Shown here: in pieces, positions 7,208-15,500 of the stretch
How positions within the stretch are numbered: the first letter of the stretch is position 1
How the letters are laid out: every line of letters begins with the position of its first letter
NCBI GenBank assembly: GCA_016938795.1
Contig: JAFGTZ010000232.1
Coordinates: forward strand, 1 to 15,674
Length of the DNA: 15,674 nt
DNA from: Chromatiaceae bacterium
GTDB taxonomy: Bacteria; Pseudomonadota; Gammaproteobacteria; Chromatiales; Chromatiaceae
Direction of reading: 5' to 3'
Program-made: the position numbers and the translations under genes
The notes under the pieces: generated by a model
What the model was told of the DNA's origin: nothing
Seen by the model: only the letters and a program-made list of their open reading frames with translations
The model's database searches: none

Positions 7208-8242
7208 TCAGGCCGACCACCAGGGCGGCAGGCGGTAGACCACCGCCAGCGCCACGACCAGGATCCAGACGATCGTGATCGGGAGAAACACCTTCCAGCC
7301 CAGACGCATGATCTGGTCGTAGCGATAGCGCGGGAAGGTCGCGCGTAGCCACAGGAAGACAAACATAAAGAAGAAGGTCTTGAGCAACAGCCAGTGGAAG
7401 CCGTCGCCAAGCAGCGGCAGATTGCCCACCCAGGCCTGCGGCAGCGGCGACAGCCAGCCGCCCATGAAGAGCAGCGCGGTCAGCGCCGAAACCAGGATCA
7501 TGTTGGCGTATTCGGCGAGGAAAAAGACCGCGAAGCCCATGCCCGAGTATTCGACATGGAAGCCGGCGACAATCTCGGACTCGCCCTCGGCCACGTCGAA
7601 GGGCGCGCGGTTGGTCTCGGCCACGCCAGCGATGAGATAGACGCCAAAGAGCGGCAGCAACGGCAACCAGAACCAAGTGAGGACACTCCCCGACTGCGCC
7701 TCGACGATGGCGCTCAGGTTGAGGCTGCCAGCCGCCACCAACACCCCGACCAGGGCGAAGCCCATGGCGATTTCGTAGGCCACCACCTGTGCCGCCGAAC
7801 GCATGGCGCCGAGCAGCGCATATTTCGAGTTCGAGGCCCAGCCGGCGATGATGATGCCGTAGACGGCAAGCGAGGTCAGGGCCAGCACATAGAGCAGCCC
7901 CGCGTCGATATCGGCGAGCACCACCCCGGCATCGAAGGGAAAGACCGCCCAAGCCGCGAGCGCCGGCGCGATGGCGATGAGCGGCGCGAGCAGAAAGAGC
8001 GTCTTGTCGGCGCGGGTCGGGATGACGATTTCCTTCATCATCAGCTTGACCGCGTCGGCGATGGGTTGCAGCAGACCGCGCCAGCCGACCCGGTTGGGGC
8101 CGGTGCGGACCTGGATATAGCCGATCACCTTGCGCTCGGCATAGGTGTAATAGGCCACCAAGGTCAGCAGCGGCAGCAGGATGGCAGTGATCTTGAGCAG
8201 GATCTGGATCACCACCGGCAGACTGTTCCAGAGTTCGATCAT
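7208..8242 (-). CDS. nuoH: NADH-quinone oxidoreductase subunit H
   Basis: NuoH anchors the peripheral arm to the membrane and forms part of the quinone-binding chamber and the entry to the first proton path. The 344 residues encode a typical multi-helix membrane protein. Family signatures are present: AERKVIGYIQVRTGPNRVG at about residues 35-53, WASNSKYALLGAMRSAAQ around 149-166, and the acidic GVAETNRAPFDVAEGESEI loop (about 221-240) facing the quinone channel. ATG at 8242 lies 7 bases after the nuoG stop, with AGAGGA upstream as ribosome-binding site. nuoI follows after 13 bases, so nuoG, H and I are tightly linked. Confidence 0.98.
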   Translation of the reverse strand: MIELWNSLPVVIQILLKITAILLPLLTLVAYYTYAERKVIGYIQVRTGPNRVGWRGLLQPIADAVKLMMKEIVIPTRADKTLFLLAPLIAIAPALAAWAVFPFDAGVVLADIDAGLLYVLALTSLAVYGIIIAGWASNSKYALLGAMRSAAQVVAYEIAMGFALVGVLVAAGSLNLSAIVEAQSGSVLTWFWLPLLPLFGVYLIAGVAETNRAPFDVAEGESEIVAGFHVEYSGMGFAVFFLAEYANMILVSALTALLFMGGWLSPLPQAWVGNLPLLGDGFHWLLLKTFFFMFVFLWLRATFPRYRYDQIMRLGWKVFLPITIVWILVVALAVVYRLPPWWSA

Positions 8243-8249
8243 GATGGGC

Positions 8250-10628
8250 TCATCCTCTCAGAGCGGGCGCAACGTCGATGGCGCCCTGGCTGGCGCCGAG
8301 CTGCTCGCTGCCGGGCACCGCCGCCGGAATCCAGGCGCAGCCCATGGGAAGGTGGGCATCGAGTTCGACGCGCAGCACCGACTCGCACTCGCCTTGGCGC
8401 ACCCGTGCCTCGGCCCCCGCCTCCAGCCCCAACGCCTGGGCCTGCTCGGGGTTGAGATAGAGCGCGAAGGCCGAACGCGGCATGGGCATGTGACGCAAGG
8501 GCTCGGCGCGACGCACCAGGGCATCGGTCGCGTAGATGGGCACGCCGCCGAGACGCATGAGCCCGGCGCCTTCGGCGCAGCGCTCCAGCCCCTCGGCCTG
8601 GCCGCGCGGACGGTTGTCGAGATGCGACTCGGCGCAGTGCGCCGCCAGTTCAGCCGCCACCTCGGAGGCGTTCTGATAGCCGAAGTTGGGCAGATCAACC
8701 AGATTGCCGAGCACGCGCAACACCTTCCAGCCCGGGCGCGCCTCGCCGGGCGGAGCCACCGCCCCCTGAAAGCGCTGCCAGAGACCAGCCGCATTGACAA
8801 AGGTGCCCGAGGTCTCGGCGAAAAGCCCGATGGGCAGCAGCACATCGGCCGTAGCCTCCAGGAGCGCGCTGCGGTAGGCGCTGGCCGCCACCACGAAATC
8901 GGCTCGCTCCAGGGCCGCGCGGGCGCGCGCCGGATCGAACAGATCGTGCTCGGGCTCCAGATTCCAGAGCATCAGGGTCGCCGGCGGCGCGTCGAGCATG
9001 GCGGCCAGATTCTGACCTGCGGTCTCGGCTGCACATGCACCAGGCAACACACCCGCACGCGCCCCGGCCAGGGCGGCACCCACGCTGTTGGCCGCCGCCG
9101 GCAGATAGCCGAGCCCGATGCCGGCGCCTTCGGCGACGGCCTCGGCCAAGGCCTTGAGCAGGCTGAAATCAGGATGCGACTCGGCCAGCGCGCCCAGCAG
9201 CATGAGGGCGTCCGCGCCGGCCTCGCGCAGCTCGCGGGCCATGGCCTCGTGGATTTCGTCGGGAGTGCTCGCGGCGATCAGCGCCGCCGCCGCACCCGAG
9301 CCCGCGCAGCCGAGCGCACGCGCCACAGCGGCCAGTGCATCGAGCAGAGCCGCCGGGCTCACGACCAACTGGCGTGCGGGGTGATGCAGTTCGAGACGCA
9401 GCGGATTGATGCAGCTCACCGCGCAACCCTCAAGGGCCGCCTTGCGGATGCGATGGGCAAGGAGCGGCTGCTCCTGGCGCAGATCGCTGCCGACCACCAG
9501 AATGGCGCGACGGCTCTCCAACTCGGCCACACCCAGCCCCAACCAGGGCGCGAGCGCGTCGGCCTCATCGCGGCGCTGATCAGCCTGGCGCAGCCGGTAG
9601 TCGAGATGGTCGCTGCCCAGGCCGCGCGCGATACGCTGAGCCAGATACAGCTCTTCGAGCGTGGCATTGGGCGCGAGCCACCAGCCCTGATCGGCGCCTG
9701 CCGCCTTGAGTCGTTCGGCGACCAGCCCCAGGGCCTCCAGCCACTCGACCTCGTGCCAGACGCCGTCGCGCTTCACCAGCGGGCGCTCCAGGCGATCGGG
9801 GGCGTACAGGCCGGTGTAGCTGAAACGGTCGCGATCCGCGATCCAGGTTTCGTTCACCGCCTCGTTCTCGCGCGGATGCACGCGCATCACACGACCGCGC
9901 AGCACATGGAGCGCGATGTTCGAGCCGAGCCCGTCGTGCGGCGCGATGCTCGGGCGCTCGGTCAGCTCCCAGGCGCGCGCGCTGAAGCGGTAGGGCTTGG
10001 AGGTCAGGGCGCCCACCGGGCAAAGATCGATGACATTGCCCGAGAGTTCGTGCGTGACCGTCTGGGCGATGAAGGTGCCGATGCGCATGGTCTCGCCGCG
10101 CCCGGTCGCGCCCAGATCGCGCACCCCGGCAATCTCGGCGCCGAAACGCACGCAGCGGGTGCAGTGGATGCAGCGGGTCATGTCGGTCGCGATCAGCGGC
10201 CCCAGATCCTCGTCCTCGACCACCCGCTTGCGCTCGCTGAAACGCGACACCGAGGCCCCAAAGTCAAGCGCCACGTCCTGCAGCTCGCACTCGCCGCCCT
10301 GATCACAGATGGGGCAGTCGAGCGGATGGTTGATGAGCAGGAACTCCATGGTGCCCTGCTGCGCGTCAATCGCCTTGGGCGAGCGCGTCAGCACCTTCAT
10401 GCCCTCGCTCACCGGCGTGGCGCAGGCCGGCACCGGCTTGGGAAAGGGACGCCCGCCGGCCTCGGCCTCGACCAGGCACATGCGACAGTTCGCCGCGATG
10501 GACAGCTTCTTGTGATAGCAGAAGCGCGGAATCGAAATGCCCTCGCGGTCGGCGACCGCGATGATCATTTCGCCCGGCTGTGCCTCACAGAGGCGGCCGT
10601 CGATCTCGATAGTGATCTTGTCCGTCAT
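8250..10628 (-). CDS. nuoG: NADH-quinone oxidoreductase subunit G
   Basis: NuoG is the large iron-sulfur subunit of the NADH module and relays electrons from NuoF/E to NuoI. The 792 residues begin with a [2Fe-2S] domain (Cys37, 48, 51 and 69; cluster N1b), then the His-Cys motif HPLDCPICDQGGEC (His101, Cys105, 108 and 114; N5), then CIHCTRC with a distant CPVGAL (Cys153, 156, 159 and 203; N4). A molybdopterin-oxidoreductase-like domain without evident cofactor function follows to the C-terminus. The CxxCxxxC motif that holds the extra N7 cluster in E. coli NuoG is absent, as in mitochondrial complex I. ATG at 10628 has GAGAG upstream. A 202-base spacer separates it from nuoF, by far the longest gap between consecutive nuo genes apart from the hicAB region. 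Confidence 0.98.
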   Translation of the reverse strand: MTDKITIEIDGRLCEAQPGEMIIAVADREGISIPRFCYHKKLSIAANCRMCLVEAEAGGRPFPKPVPACATPVSEGMKVLTRSPKAIDAQQGTMEFLLINHPLDCPICDQGGECELQDVALDFGASVSRFSERKRVVEDEDLGPLIATDMTRCIHCTRCVRFGAEIAGVRDLGATGRGETMRIGTFIAQTVTHELSGNVIDLCPVGALTSKPYRFSARAWELTERPSIAPHDGLGSNIALHVLRGRVMRVHPRENEAVNETWIADRDRFSYTGLYAPDRLERPLVKRDGVWHEVEWLEALGLVAERLKAAGADQGWWLAPNATLEELYLAQRIARGLGSDHLDYRLRQADQRRDEADALAPWLGLGVAELESRRAILVVGSDLRQEQPLLAHRIRKAALEGCAVSCINPLRLELHHPARQLVVSPAALLDALAAVARALGCAGSGAAAALIAASTPDEIHEAMARELREAGADALMLLGALAESHPDFSLLKALAEAVAEGAGIGLGYLPAAANSVGAALAGARAGVLPGACAAETAGQNLAAMLDAPPATLMLWNLEPEHDLFDPARARAALERADFVVAASAYRSALLEATADVLLPIGLFAETSGTFVNAAGLWQRFQGAVAPPGEARPGWKVLRVLGNLVDLPNFGYQNASEVAAELAAHCAESHLDNRPRGQAEGLERCAEGAGLMRLGGVPIYATDALVRRAEPLRHMPMPRSAFALYLNPEQAQALGLEAGAEARVRQGECESVLRVELDAHLPMGCAWIPAAVPGSEQLGASQGAIDVAPALRG

Positions 10629-10712
10629 TCAGGTCTCTCGATCGGCACCAGTGACGCGGACTTGCAAGCCCGCCCAACGGCGCCAGGGAATATCCCGTAC
10701 GGCGCCCTCGAC

Positions 10713-10728
10713 ATTCGCCATAGCGAAT
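10713..10728. repeat. Small palindrome in nuoF-nuoG spacer
   Basis: ATTCGC and GCGAAT form a perfect 6-base dyad with a 4-base loop. It is one of three separate hairpins in the 202 bases between nuoF and nuoG. No T-run follows it, so it is not terminator-like. Its role is unknown; it could slow RNA decay or be debris of an inserted repeat. Confidence 0.5.
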
Positions 10729-10758
10729 ACCGCTTGACTCGTGGATTTCTCGATTCGG

Positions 10759-10775
10759 GGTGCCAGTGCGGCACC
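10759..10775. repeat. Small palindrome in nuoF-nuoG spacer
   Basis: GGTGCC and GGCACC form a perfect 6-base dyad with a 5-base loop, lying between the ATTCGC dyad and the REP-like element. No T-run follows. It adds to the picture of a spacer built largely of short inverted repeats. Confidence 0.5.
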
Positions 10776-10795
10776 TCGCGTCGGATGGATAGATA

Positions 10796-10817
10796 GTAGG
10801 GTACGCACGGCGTACCC
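10796..10817 (+). repeat. REP-like palindrome between nuoG and nuoF
   Basis: GGGTACGC and GCGTACCC are perfect 8-base arms around a 3-base loop (10799-10817), preceded by GTA. The GTAGGGTACGC arm and GCGTACC arm are identical to those of the element behind hicB at 1466-1486, which lies in the opposite orientation; only two loop bases differ. Two near-identical copies about 9.3 kb apart in intergenic gaps of one operon point to a dispersed repeat family. It lies 13 bases after the nuoF stop in the transcription direction and has no T-run, so stable RNA structure rather than termination is the likely effect. Confidence 0.7.
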
Positions 10818-10830
10818 TGCCCTGCTCGCA

Positions 10831-12114
10831 TCAAGCCGCCAGGCTGCGCCCATGCTCGATCAGATATTCAAATTCATGCCGGTAGTGCTTGAGGAAACTC
10901 TGCACCGGCATGGCCGCCGCGTCGCCCAGGGCGCAGATGGTGCGTCCGCCGATGCGGCCCGCCACGCTGTCGAGCAGATCCAGATCCTCGGGCCGGCCCT
11001 TGCCGTCAAGGATGCGCTTGAGCACCCGTTCCAGCCAGCCGGTACCCTCGCGGCAGGGCGTACACTGACCGCAGGACTCGTGCATGTAGAAATACGACAG
11101 GTTGTGCAGCACCCGCACCATGCAGGTTCCCTCCGCGATGACGATCACCGCGCCCGAGCCGAGCATGGAGCCCGCCTTGGCGATGGAGTCGTAGTCCATA
11201 TCGGTCTGCATCATGATGTCGCCCGGCACCACGGGCACCGAGGAGCCGCCTGGAATCACCGCCTTGAGCGCGCGCCCGTCGAGCACGCCACCGGCGAGTT
11301 CGAGAAGGTCGCGGAAGGGTGTGCCGAGCGGCACCTCGAAATTGTTGGGGTTGTTGACGTGCCCCGAGACCGAGAAGAGCTTGGGGCCGCCGTTGTTTGG
11401 GCGCCCCTGCTCCAGAAACCACTGTCCGCCCTTCTCCAGAATGACCGGAATGGAGGCCAACGATTCGGTGTTGTTGATGGTGGTGGGACGGCCGTAGAGA
11501 CCGACCTGTGCCGGGAAGGGCGGCTTGTAGCGCGGCTGCCCCTTCTTGCCCTCGATCGACTCCAGCAGCGCGGTCTCCTCGCCACAGACATAGGCGCCCG
11601 CGCCGGCATGGGTGTGGAGATCGAAGTCGATCCCCGAACCAAGCAGGTTCTTGCCAAGCAGACCGGCGGCATAGGCCTCTTCGAGCGCCCCCTCGAAGCG
11701 CGCGATGGGCTCGTAGAATTCACCACGAATGTAGTTGTAACCCACCGTGGCGCCGATGCAGTAGCCCGCAATGGCCATGCCCTCGATGAGCTGATGGGGG
11801 TTATAGCGCAGGATGTCGCGATCCTTGCAGGTACCCGGCTCGCCTTCGTCGGAGTTGCAGACGATGTATTTCTGGCCGGGCGCATTGCGCGGCATGAAGC
11901 TCCACTTGAGGCCGGTCGGGAAACCCGCCCCGCCCCGCCCACGCAACCCCGAGCGCTTGACTTCTTCAATCAGATCGTTCGGATCGGGACGCTCGCGCAG
12001 GATACGCTCCCACTGCACATAACCGCCGACGCTGCGATAGGCTTCCAGGCTGTGGCGACTGTCTGCATCCAGATGCATGGTGCGGAAGCAGACGCTGTTC
12101 TGATTCTCGACCAT
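10831..12114 (-). CDS. nuoF: NADH-quinone oxidoreductase subunit F (NADH/FMN site)
   Basis: NuoF oxidises NADH: it binds NADH and FMN and passes electrons to its own [4Fe-4S] cluster N3. The 427 residues show the glycine-rich GLRGRGGAGFPTGLKW segment (about 57-71) for nucleotide binding, CNSDEGEPGTCKDRD (86-100) near FMN, the AYVCGEETALLESIEG stretch (174-189), and the N3 ligands Cys348, 351 and 354 in ESCGQCTPCREG plus Cys394 in TICALGDAAA. ATG at 12114 is 4 bases after the nuoE stop, with CTGGAG 6 bases upstream as ribosome-binding site. A later ATG at codon 13 would remove a conserved N-terminal stretch and is less likely. Confidence 0.98.
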   Translation of the reverse strand: MVENQNSVCFRTMHLDADSRHSLEAYRSVGGYVQWERILRERPDPNDLIEEVKRSGLRGRGGAGFPTGLKWSFMPRNAPGQKYIVCNSDEGEPGTCKDRDILRYNPHQLIEGMAIAGYCIGATVGYNYIRGEFYEPIARFEGALEEAYAAGLLGKNLLGSGIDFDLHTHAGAGAYVCGEETALLESIEGKKGQPRYKPPFPAQVGLYGRPTTINNTESLASIPVILEKGGQWFLEQGRPNNGGPKLFSVSGHVNNPNNFEVPLGTPFRDLLELAGGVLDGRALKAVIPGGSSVPVVPGDIMMQTDMDYDSIAKAGSMLGSGAVIVIAEGTCMVRVLHNLSYFYMHESCGQCTPCREGTGWLERVLKRILDGKGRPEDLDLLDSVAGRIGGRTICALGDAAAMPVQSFLKHYRHEFEYLIEHGRSLAA

Positions 12115-12118
12115 GGGC

Positions 12119-12646
12119 TTACTCCAGATTCTCGATCAGCGCATCGAGCGCCTCGGGCGTCAGGTTTTCATGATAGGTCTTGTCGAGCATGACCGCAGGC
12201 GCATGACGGCAGGCCCCGAGACACTCCACCTCCTTGAAGGTGAAGCGCCCGTCGGCCGTGGTCTCGCCCGGCTTGACGTCATAGGTCTTCTCGATGTGCT
12301 CGATCAGCTCCTCGGAGCCGCGCAACAGGCAGGAAATGCTGTTGCAGACACAGACCTTGTGCCGCCCCTGAGGTTCGAGATCGTACATGCCATAGAAAGT
12401 GGCAACCTCGTAGACCGCCACCGCCGGCATCCTGAGATAGGCCGCCACCGCGTCCATCAGCTCGCGGGTCAACCAGCCGCCATTGGCATCCTGCACCAGG
12501 GTCAGCGCCGGCATCACCGCCGACTGGCGCCACTCCTCGGGATATTTGGCGATATGACGATCAATCTCGGCGCACAACTCGGGCGAGAGCAGGCTCCAAT
12601 CCTCGGCGTCGTGCTCGACAGCCAGGGGTGTGTTACGAAAACTCAT
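12119..12646 (-). CDS. nuoE: NADH-quinone oxidoreductase subunit E ([2Fe-2S])
   Basis: NuoE is the thioredoxin-like [2Fe-2S] subunit (cluster N1a) that pairs with NuoF in the NADH-oxidising tip of complex I. The 175-residue product is of typical length. Cluster ligands are Cys101 and Cys106 in CNSISCLLRG, and Cys142 and Cys146 in VECLGACRHAP. The AVYEVATFYGMY segment (about 77-88) is a family hallmark. The ATG at 12646 shares one base with the nuoD stop (TGATG), with a GGGGAG sequence 11 bases upstream, indicating translational coupling. nuoF follows after 4 bases. Confidence 0.98.
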   Translation of the reverse strand: MSFRNTPLAVEHDAEDWSLLSPELCAEIDRHIAKYPEEWRQSAVMPALTLVQDANGGWLTRELMDAVAAYLRMPAVAVYEVATFYGMYDLEPQGRHKVCVCNSISCLLRGSEELIEHIEKTYDVKPGETTADGRFTFKEVECLGACRHAPAVMLDKTYHENLTPEALDALIENLE

Positions 12647-13905
12647 CAGCGGTCGATCTCCCCGAACACGATATCCAGCGTGCCGATGATGGTGACGACA
12701 TCGGCGATCATGTGACCGCGCGACATCTCGTCGAGCGCCGCCAAATGCGGAAAGCCTGGCGCGCGCACCTTGAGACGATAGGGCTTGTTGGCCCCGTCGG
12801 AGATGAGATAACAGCCAAACTCGCCCTTGGGCGCCTCGACAGCGGCATAGGCCTCGCCGGGCGGCGTGCAGTAGCCTTCGCTGAACAGCTTGAAGTGATG
12901 GATCAAGGCTTCCATGTCCTCCTTCATGCGCTCGCGCGAGGGCGGAATGATCTTGGCGTCCTCAACGCGCACCGGACCTGGATTAGCGCGCAGCCAGTCG
13001 ATGCACTGGCGCATGATTCGGTTCGACTGACGCATCTCCTCGATGCGCACCAGATAGCGATCGTAGCTGTCGCCATTCACGCCCACCGGAATCTCGAACT
13101 GAACCTTGTCATAGGCCGCATAGGGCTGCTTCTTGCGCAGATCCCAGGCGATGCCCGAGCCGCGAATCATGGGGCCGGTAAAGCCGAGCTGCATGGCGCG
13201 CTCGGGCGAGACCACGCCGATGCCCACGGTGCGCTGCTTCCAGATGCGGTTGTCGGTGAGCAGGGTTTCGTACTCATCGACATGCTTGGGGAAGCGCTCG
13301 GTGAAATCCTCTAGAAAATCGAGCAGCGAGCCACCGCGCGCGGCATTGCGCCGGGCAATGTCTTTGGCGCCATGCCACTTGGAACTTTCCTCGCGGTAGC
13401 GCGGCATGGTCTCGGGCAGATCGCGGTTGACGCCGCCCGGACGGTAGTAGGTGGCGTGCATCCGCGAGCCCGAGACCGCCTCATAGGCGTCGATCAGATC
13501 CTCGCGATCACGAAAGCAATAGAGGAAGATGCTCATGGCGCCGATGTCGAGACCGTGCGCCGCCAACCACATCAGATGGTTGAGGATGCGCGTGATCTCG
13601 TCATAGAGCGTGCGGATGTACTGGGCGCGCTCGGGCGCCTCGATGCCGAGCAGCTTCTCGATGGCGCGCACATACCCGTGCTCGTTGCACATCATGGACA
13701 CGTAATCGAGACGGTCCATGTAGCCGATGCTTTGGTTATAGGGTTTGGATTCGGCCAGCTTTTCGGTTGCGCGATGCAGCAGACCGATGTGCGGATCGGC
13801 GCGCTCGATCATCTCGCCATCGAGTTCCAGCACCAGGCGCAGCACGCCGTGTGCCGAGGGATGCTGGGGGCCGAAGTTGAGGGTGTAATTGCGAATTTCA
13901 GGCAT
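12646..13905 (-). CDS. nuoD: NADH-quinone oxidoreductase subunit D (quinone site)
   Basis: NuoD is the 49-kDa-type subunit, related to the large subunit of NiFe hydrogenases, which with NuoB forms the quinone reduction site. The 419 residues begin with GPQHPSAHGVLR (from residue 12), whose His19 is one of the quinone-headgroup ligands of the family. Tyr68 in DRLDYVSMMCNEHGY is the other. The gene is separate from nuoC, unlike the fused nuoCD of E. coli. ATG at 13905 overlaps the end of nuoC by 8 bases, with a strong GGGGAGG sequence 6 bases upstream. The stop overlaps the nuoE start by one base. Confidence 0.98.
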   Translation of the reverse strand: MPEIRNYTLNFGPQHPSAHGVLRLVLELDGEMIERADPHIGLLHRATEKLAESKPYNQSIGYMDRLDYVSMMCNEHGYVRAIEKLLGIEAPERAQYIRTLYDEITRILNHLMWLAAHGLDIGAMSIFLYCFRDREDLIDAYEAVSGSRMHATYYRPGGVNRDLPETMPRYREESSKWHGAKDIARRNAARGGSLLDFLEDFTERFPKHVDEYETLLTDNRIWKQRTVGIGVVSPERAMQLGFTGPMIRGSGIAWDLRKKQPYAAYDKVQFEIPVGVNGDSYDRYLVRIEEMRQSNRIMRQCIDWLRANPGPVRVEDAKIIPPSRERMKEDMEALIHHFKLFSEGYCTPPGEAYAAVEAPKGEFGCYLISDGANKPYRLKVRAPGFPHLAALDEMSRGHMIADVVTIIGTLDIVFGEIDR

Positions 13906-14611
13906 GTCCGGCCTCCCCGCCCGCGCCGGCGCGGGGCTCCTCGGCAGTGTGACGGATCACCTTGGGCACCAGCACGCGGGGCTCGATGGAGACCGGCTCG
14001 TAGACCACGCGGCGCTGCTCGGGGTCGTAGCGCATTTCGACCTGACCGACAAGCGGAAAATCCTTGCGGAAGGGATGCCCCACAAAACCGTAGTCGGTGA
14101 GGATGCGACGCAGATCGGGATGCCCCCGAAAGAGGATGCCGTACAGATCGAAGGCCTCGCGCTCGAACCAGTTGGCTGCGACCCAGATCTCGACCGCCGA
14201 ATCGACAATAGGCTGTTCGCCACCGAGACGCACGCGCAGACGCAGGCGGTGGTTATAGGCGAGCGAGAGCAGATGATAGACAACGCCGAAACGGCGCGGA
14301 TCATCGACCGCCAAGTCCAGATCGCGATCCACGCCGCGCCCGAAACCTTCGTTCGAGGCGGCCTCGGTGTCCCATTCGGAGTGACCATAGGCAGCATAGT
14401 CAACGCCGCAGAGGTCAATGAGCTGCTCGAAGCGCAGAGCGTCGCGGTCGCGCAGACGCCGGCAGACATCCAGCACCCGCTCGGCGGGCACCTCTAGGGT
14501 TAGCTCGCCAAGCCGCTGGATCAGCTCGATCTCCTCGTTCGCGAACTCCTCGCGAATGGCAGCGGCGAGACTGTCCAGCCTGGCGGTGTGGGTCAGGGAT
14601 TCTGTAGCCAT
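13898..14611 (-). CDS. nuoC: NADH-quinone oxidoreductase subunit C
   Basis: NuoC is the 30-kDa-type structural subunit of the peripheral arm, packing against NuoD. The 237 residues contain the family signature FEREAFDLYGILFRGHPDLR (about 149-168) followed by RILTDYGFVGHPFRKDFPL (169-187). A polar stretch of about 30 residues at 78-107, rich in Asp, Glu and Arg, lies between the N-terminal domain and the VYHLLSL strand. I take it as a loop insertion not found in the shortest family members. ATG at 14611 is 18 bases after nuoB; the ribosome-binding site is weak (GAAG). The end overlaps nuoD by 8 bases. Confidence 0.98.
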   Translation of the reverse strand: MATESLTHTARLDSLAAAIREEFANEEIELIQRLGELTLEVPAERVLDVCRRLRDRDALRFEQLIDLCGVDYAAYGHSEWDTEAASNEGFGRGVDRDLDLAVDDPRRFGVVYHLLSLAYNHRLRLRVRLGGEQPIVDSAVEIWVAANWFEREAFDLYGILFRGHPDLRRILTDYGFVGHPFRKDFPLVGQVEMRYDPEQRRVVYEPVSIEPRVLVPKVIRHTAEEPRAGAGGEAGHA

Positions 14612-14629
14612 GAATCTTCGGTCGCGTGC

Positions 14630-15106
14630 TCAGCGGGCGATGGTGTTGGTGCGACGGATCTTGTTATGCAGCTGCAAGATACCGTACATCAAGGCCTCGG
14701 GCGTAGGCGGGCATCCCGGTACATAGACATCGACCGGAACGATTCGATCACAGCCCCGCACCACCGAATAGGAGTAGTGGTAATAGCCACCGCCATTGGC
14801 GCAGGAGCCCATGGAAATGACCCAGCGCGGTTCGGCCATCTGGTCATAGACCCGGCGCAGGGCCGGCGCCATCTTGTTCACCAGGGTTCCCGCCACGATC
14901 ATCACATCGGACTGGCGGGGACTGGGTCGAAACAACATGCCGAAACGATCCAGATCGTAACGTGCGGCGCCGGCATGCATCATCTCAACGGCGCAGCAGG
15001 CCAACCCAAAGGTCATGGGCCACATCGACCCGGTGCGCGCCCAGTTGATGAGCTTATCGGCACTCGTGGTCACAAAGCCCTGTTCAAGTACTCCTTCTAT
15101 TCCCAT
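14630..15106 (-). CDS. nuoB: NADH-quinone oxidoreductase subunit B (N2 cluster)
   Basis: NuoB holds the terminal [4Fe-4S] cluster N2, which reduces quinone at the NuoB/NuoD interface. The four ligands are visible: the tandem Cys37-Cys38 in FGLACCAVEMM, Cys102 in GSCANGGGYYHYSY, and Cys132 in VPGCPPTPEAL. With the ATG at 15106 the protein is 158 residues and begins MGIEGVLEQGF, the expected length and N-terminus. A GTG seven codons upstream (15127) also fits the frame but has no good ribosome-binding site, whereas GAAGAAGGG lies ahead of the ATG. The start overlaps the end of nuoA by 10 bases. Confidence 0.97.
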   Translation of the reverse strand: MGIEGVLEQGFVTTSADKLINWARTGSMWPMTFGLACCAVEMMHAGAARYDLDRFGMLFRPSPRQSDVMIVAGTLVNKMAPALRRVYDQMAEPRWVISMGSCANGGGYYHYSYSVVRGCDRIVPVDVYVPGCPPTPEALMYGILQLHNKIRRTNTIAR

Positions 15107-15453
15107 TCCAGCGCGCCCTTCTTCCACTCGTAGACAAAGCCGACCACGAGGATACCGAGAAAGATCGCCATGACCCAGAAGGCAAAGGCGCCCAAATCAT
15201 CGAGCACCACCGCCCAGGGAAACAGAAAGGCGATTTCCAGGTCGAACAAGATGAACAGGATGGCCACCAGATAGAAGCGGACATCGAATTTCATGCGCGC
15301 GGATTCGAAGGCCTCGAAACCGCACTCATAGGGTGAATCTTTCGCGGGATCAGGTCGACGAGGGCCAAGAAAATAGCCCATCACCAGTGGCCCAACCCCA
15401 ACCAGGATCCCGACCAGGACGAAGATCAGGATGGGCAGATAGTTGTCGAGCAC
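15097..15453 (-). CDS. nuoA: NADH-quinone oxidoreductase subunit A
   Basis: NuoA is a three-helix membrane subunit next to NuoH, whose first loop closes the quinone chamber. The protein has helices at about residues 5-27, 60-80 and 87-107, with the conserved loop SPYECGFEAFESARMKFDVR and then FYLVAILFILFDLEIAFLFP. I place the start at the GTG at 15453 (MLDNYLPILIF, 118 residues) because GGGGAGG lies 4 bases upstream and the length is usual for the family. A second in-frame GTG at 15480 would add nine residues (MTYYEWGGK) but has no ribosome-binding site. It is the first gene of the operon. Confidence 0.96.
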   Translation of the reverse strand: MLDNYLPILIFVLVGILVGVGPLVMGYFLGPRRPDPAKDSPYECGFEAFESARMKFDVRFYLVAILFILFDLEIAFLFPWAVVLDDLGAFAFWVMAIFLGILVVGFVYEWKKGALEWE

Positions 15454-15464
15454 CTTTCCTCCCC
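15454..15464 (-). promoter_or_regulatory. Shine-Dalgarno sequence deciding the nuoA start
   Basis: On the minus strand GGGGAGG (15458-15464) followed by AAAG stands directly before the GTG at 15453. It is the best ribosome-binding site in the window and is the reason for choosing this GTG over the one at 15480. Confidence 0.8.
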
Positions 15465-15500
15465 ATTCGTAATACGTCACAAATGTGCAACCGGACCGTG

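Larger units (their letters stand above)
10625..10831 (-). other. Uncertain 68-codon frame filling the nuoF-nuoG spacer
   Basis: An uninterrupted frame starts at an ATG (10831) that shares one base with the nuoF stop (TGATG) and ends in a TGA overlapping the nuoG start by 4 bases (ATGA). It therefore spans the spacer exactly and would couple translation of nuoF to nuoG. The predicted product (MRAGQGTPCVPYYLSIRREV at the start) is Arg-rich, has no recognisable domain, and is encoded partly by palindromic repeats. Other frames are also open here, as is common at this GC content. It may be a chance frame that merely lets ribosomes cross the spacer. Confidence 0.2.

Noticed and set aside
7195..7410. 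N-terminal extension of the nuoI frame by 72 codons
   Set aside because: The extension lies inside nuoH, is Ser/Arg/Cys-rich and unlike any NuoI. The ATG at 7194 has a good ribosome-binding site.
8181..10796. An 871-codon open frame on the plus strand opposite nuoG
   Set aside because: It is antisense to a fully supported nuoG. The product is rich in Arg, His, Gly, Gln and Ala with no domain, as expected from the reverse frame of a GC-rich gene.
10741..12192. A 483-codon open frame on the plus strand opposite nuoF
   Set aside because: It is antisense to nuoF, which has all expected motifs, and no protein family is recognisable in it.
15107..15127. GTG start giving nuoB seven extra residues
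   Set aside because: It has no ribosome-binding site. The downstream ATG gives the usual 158-residue protein beginning MGIEGVLE.
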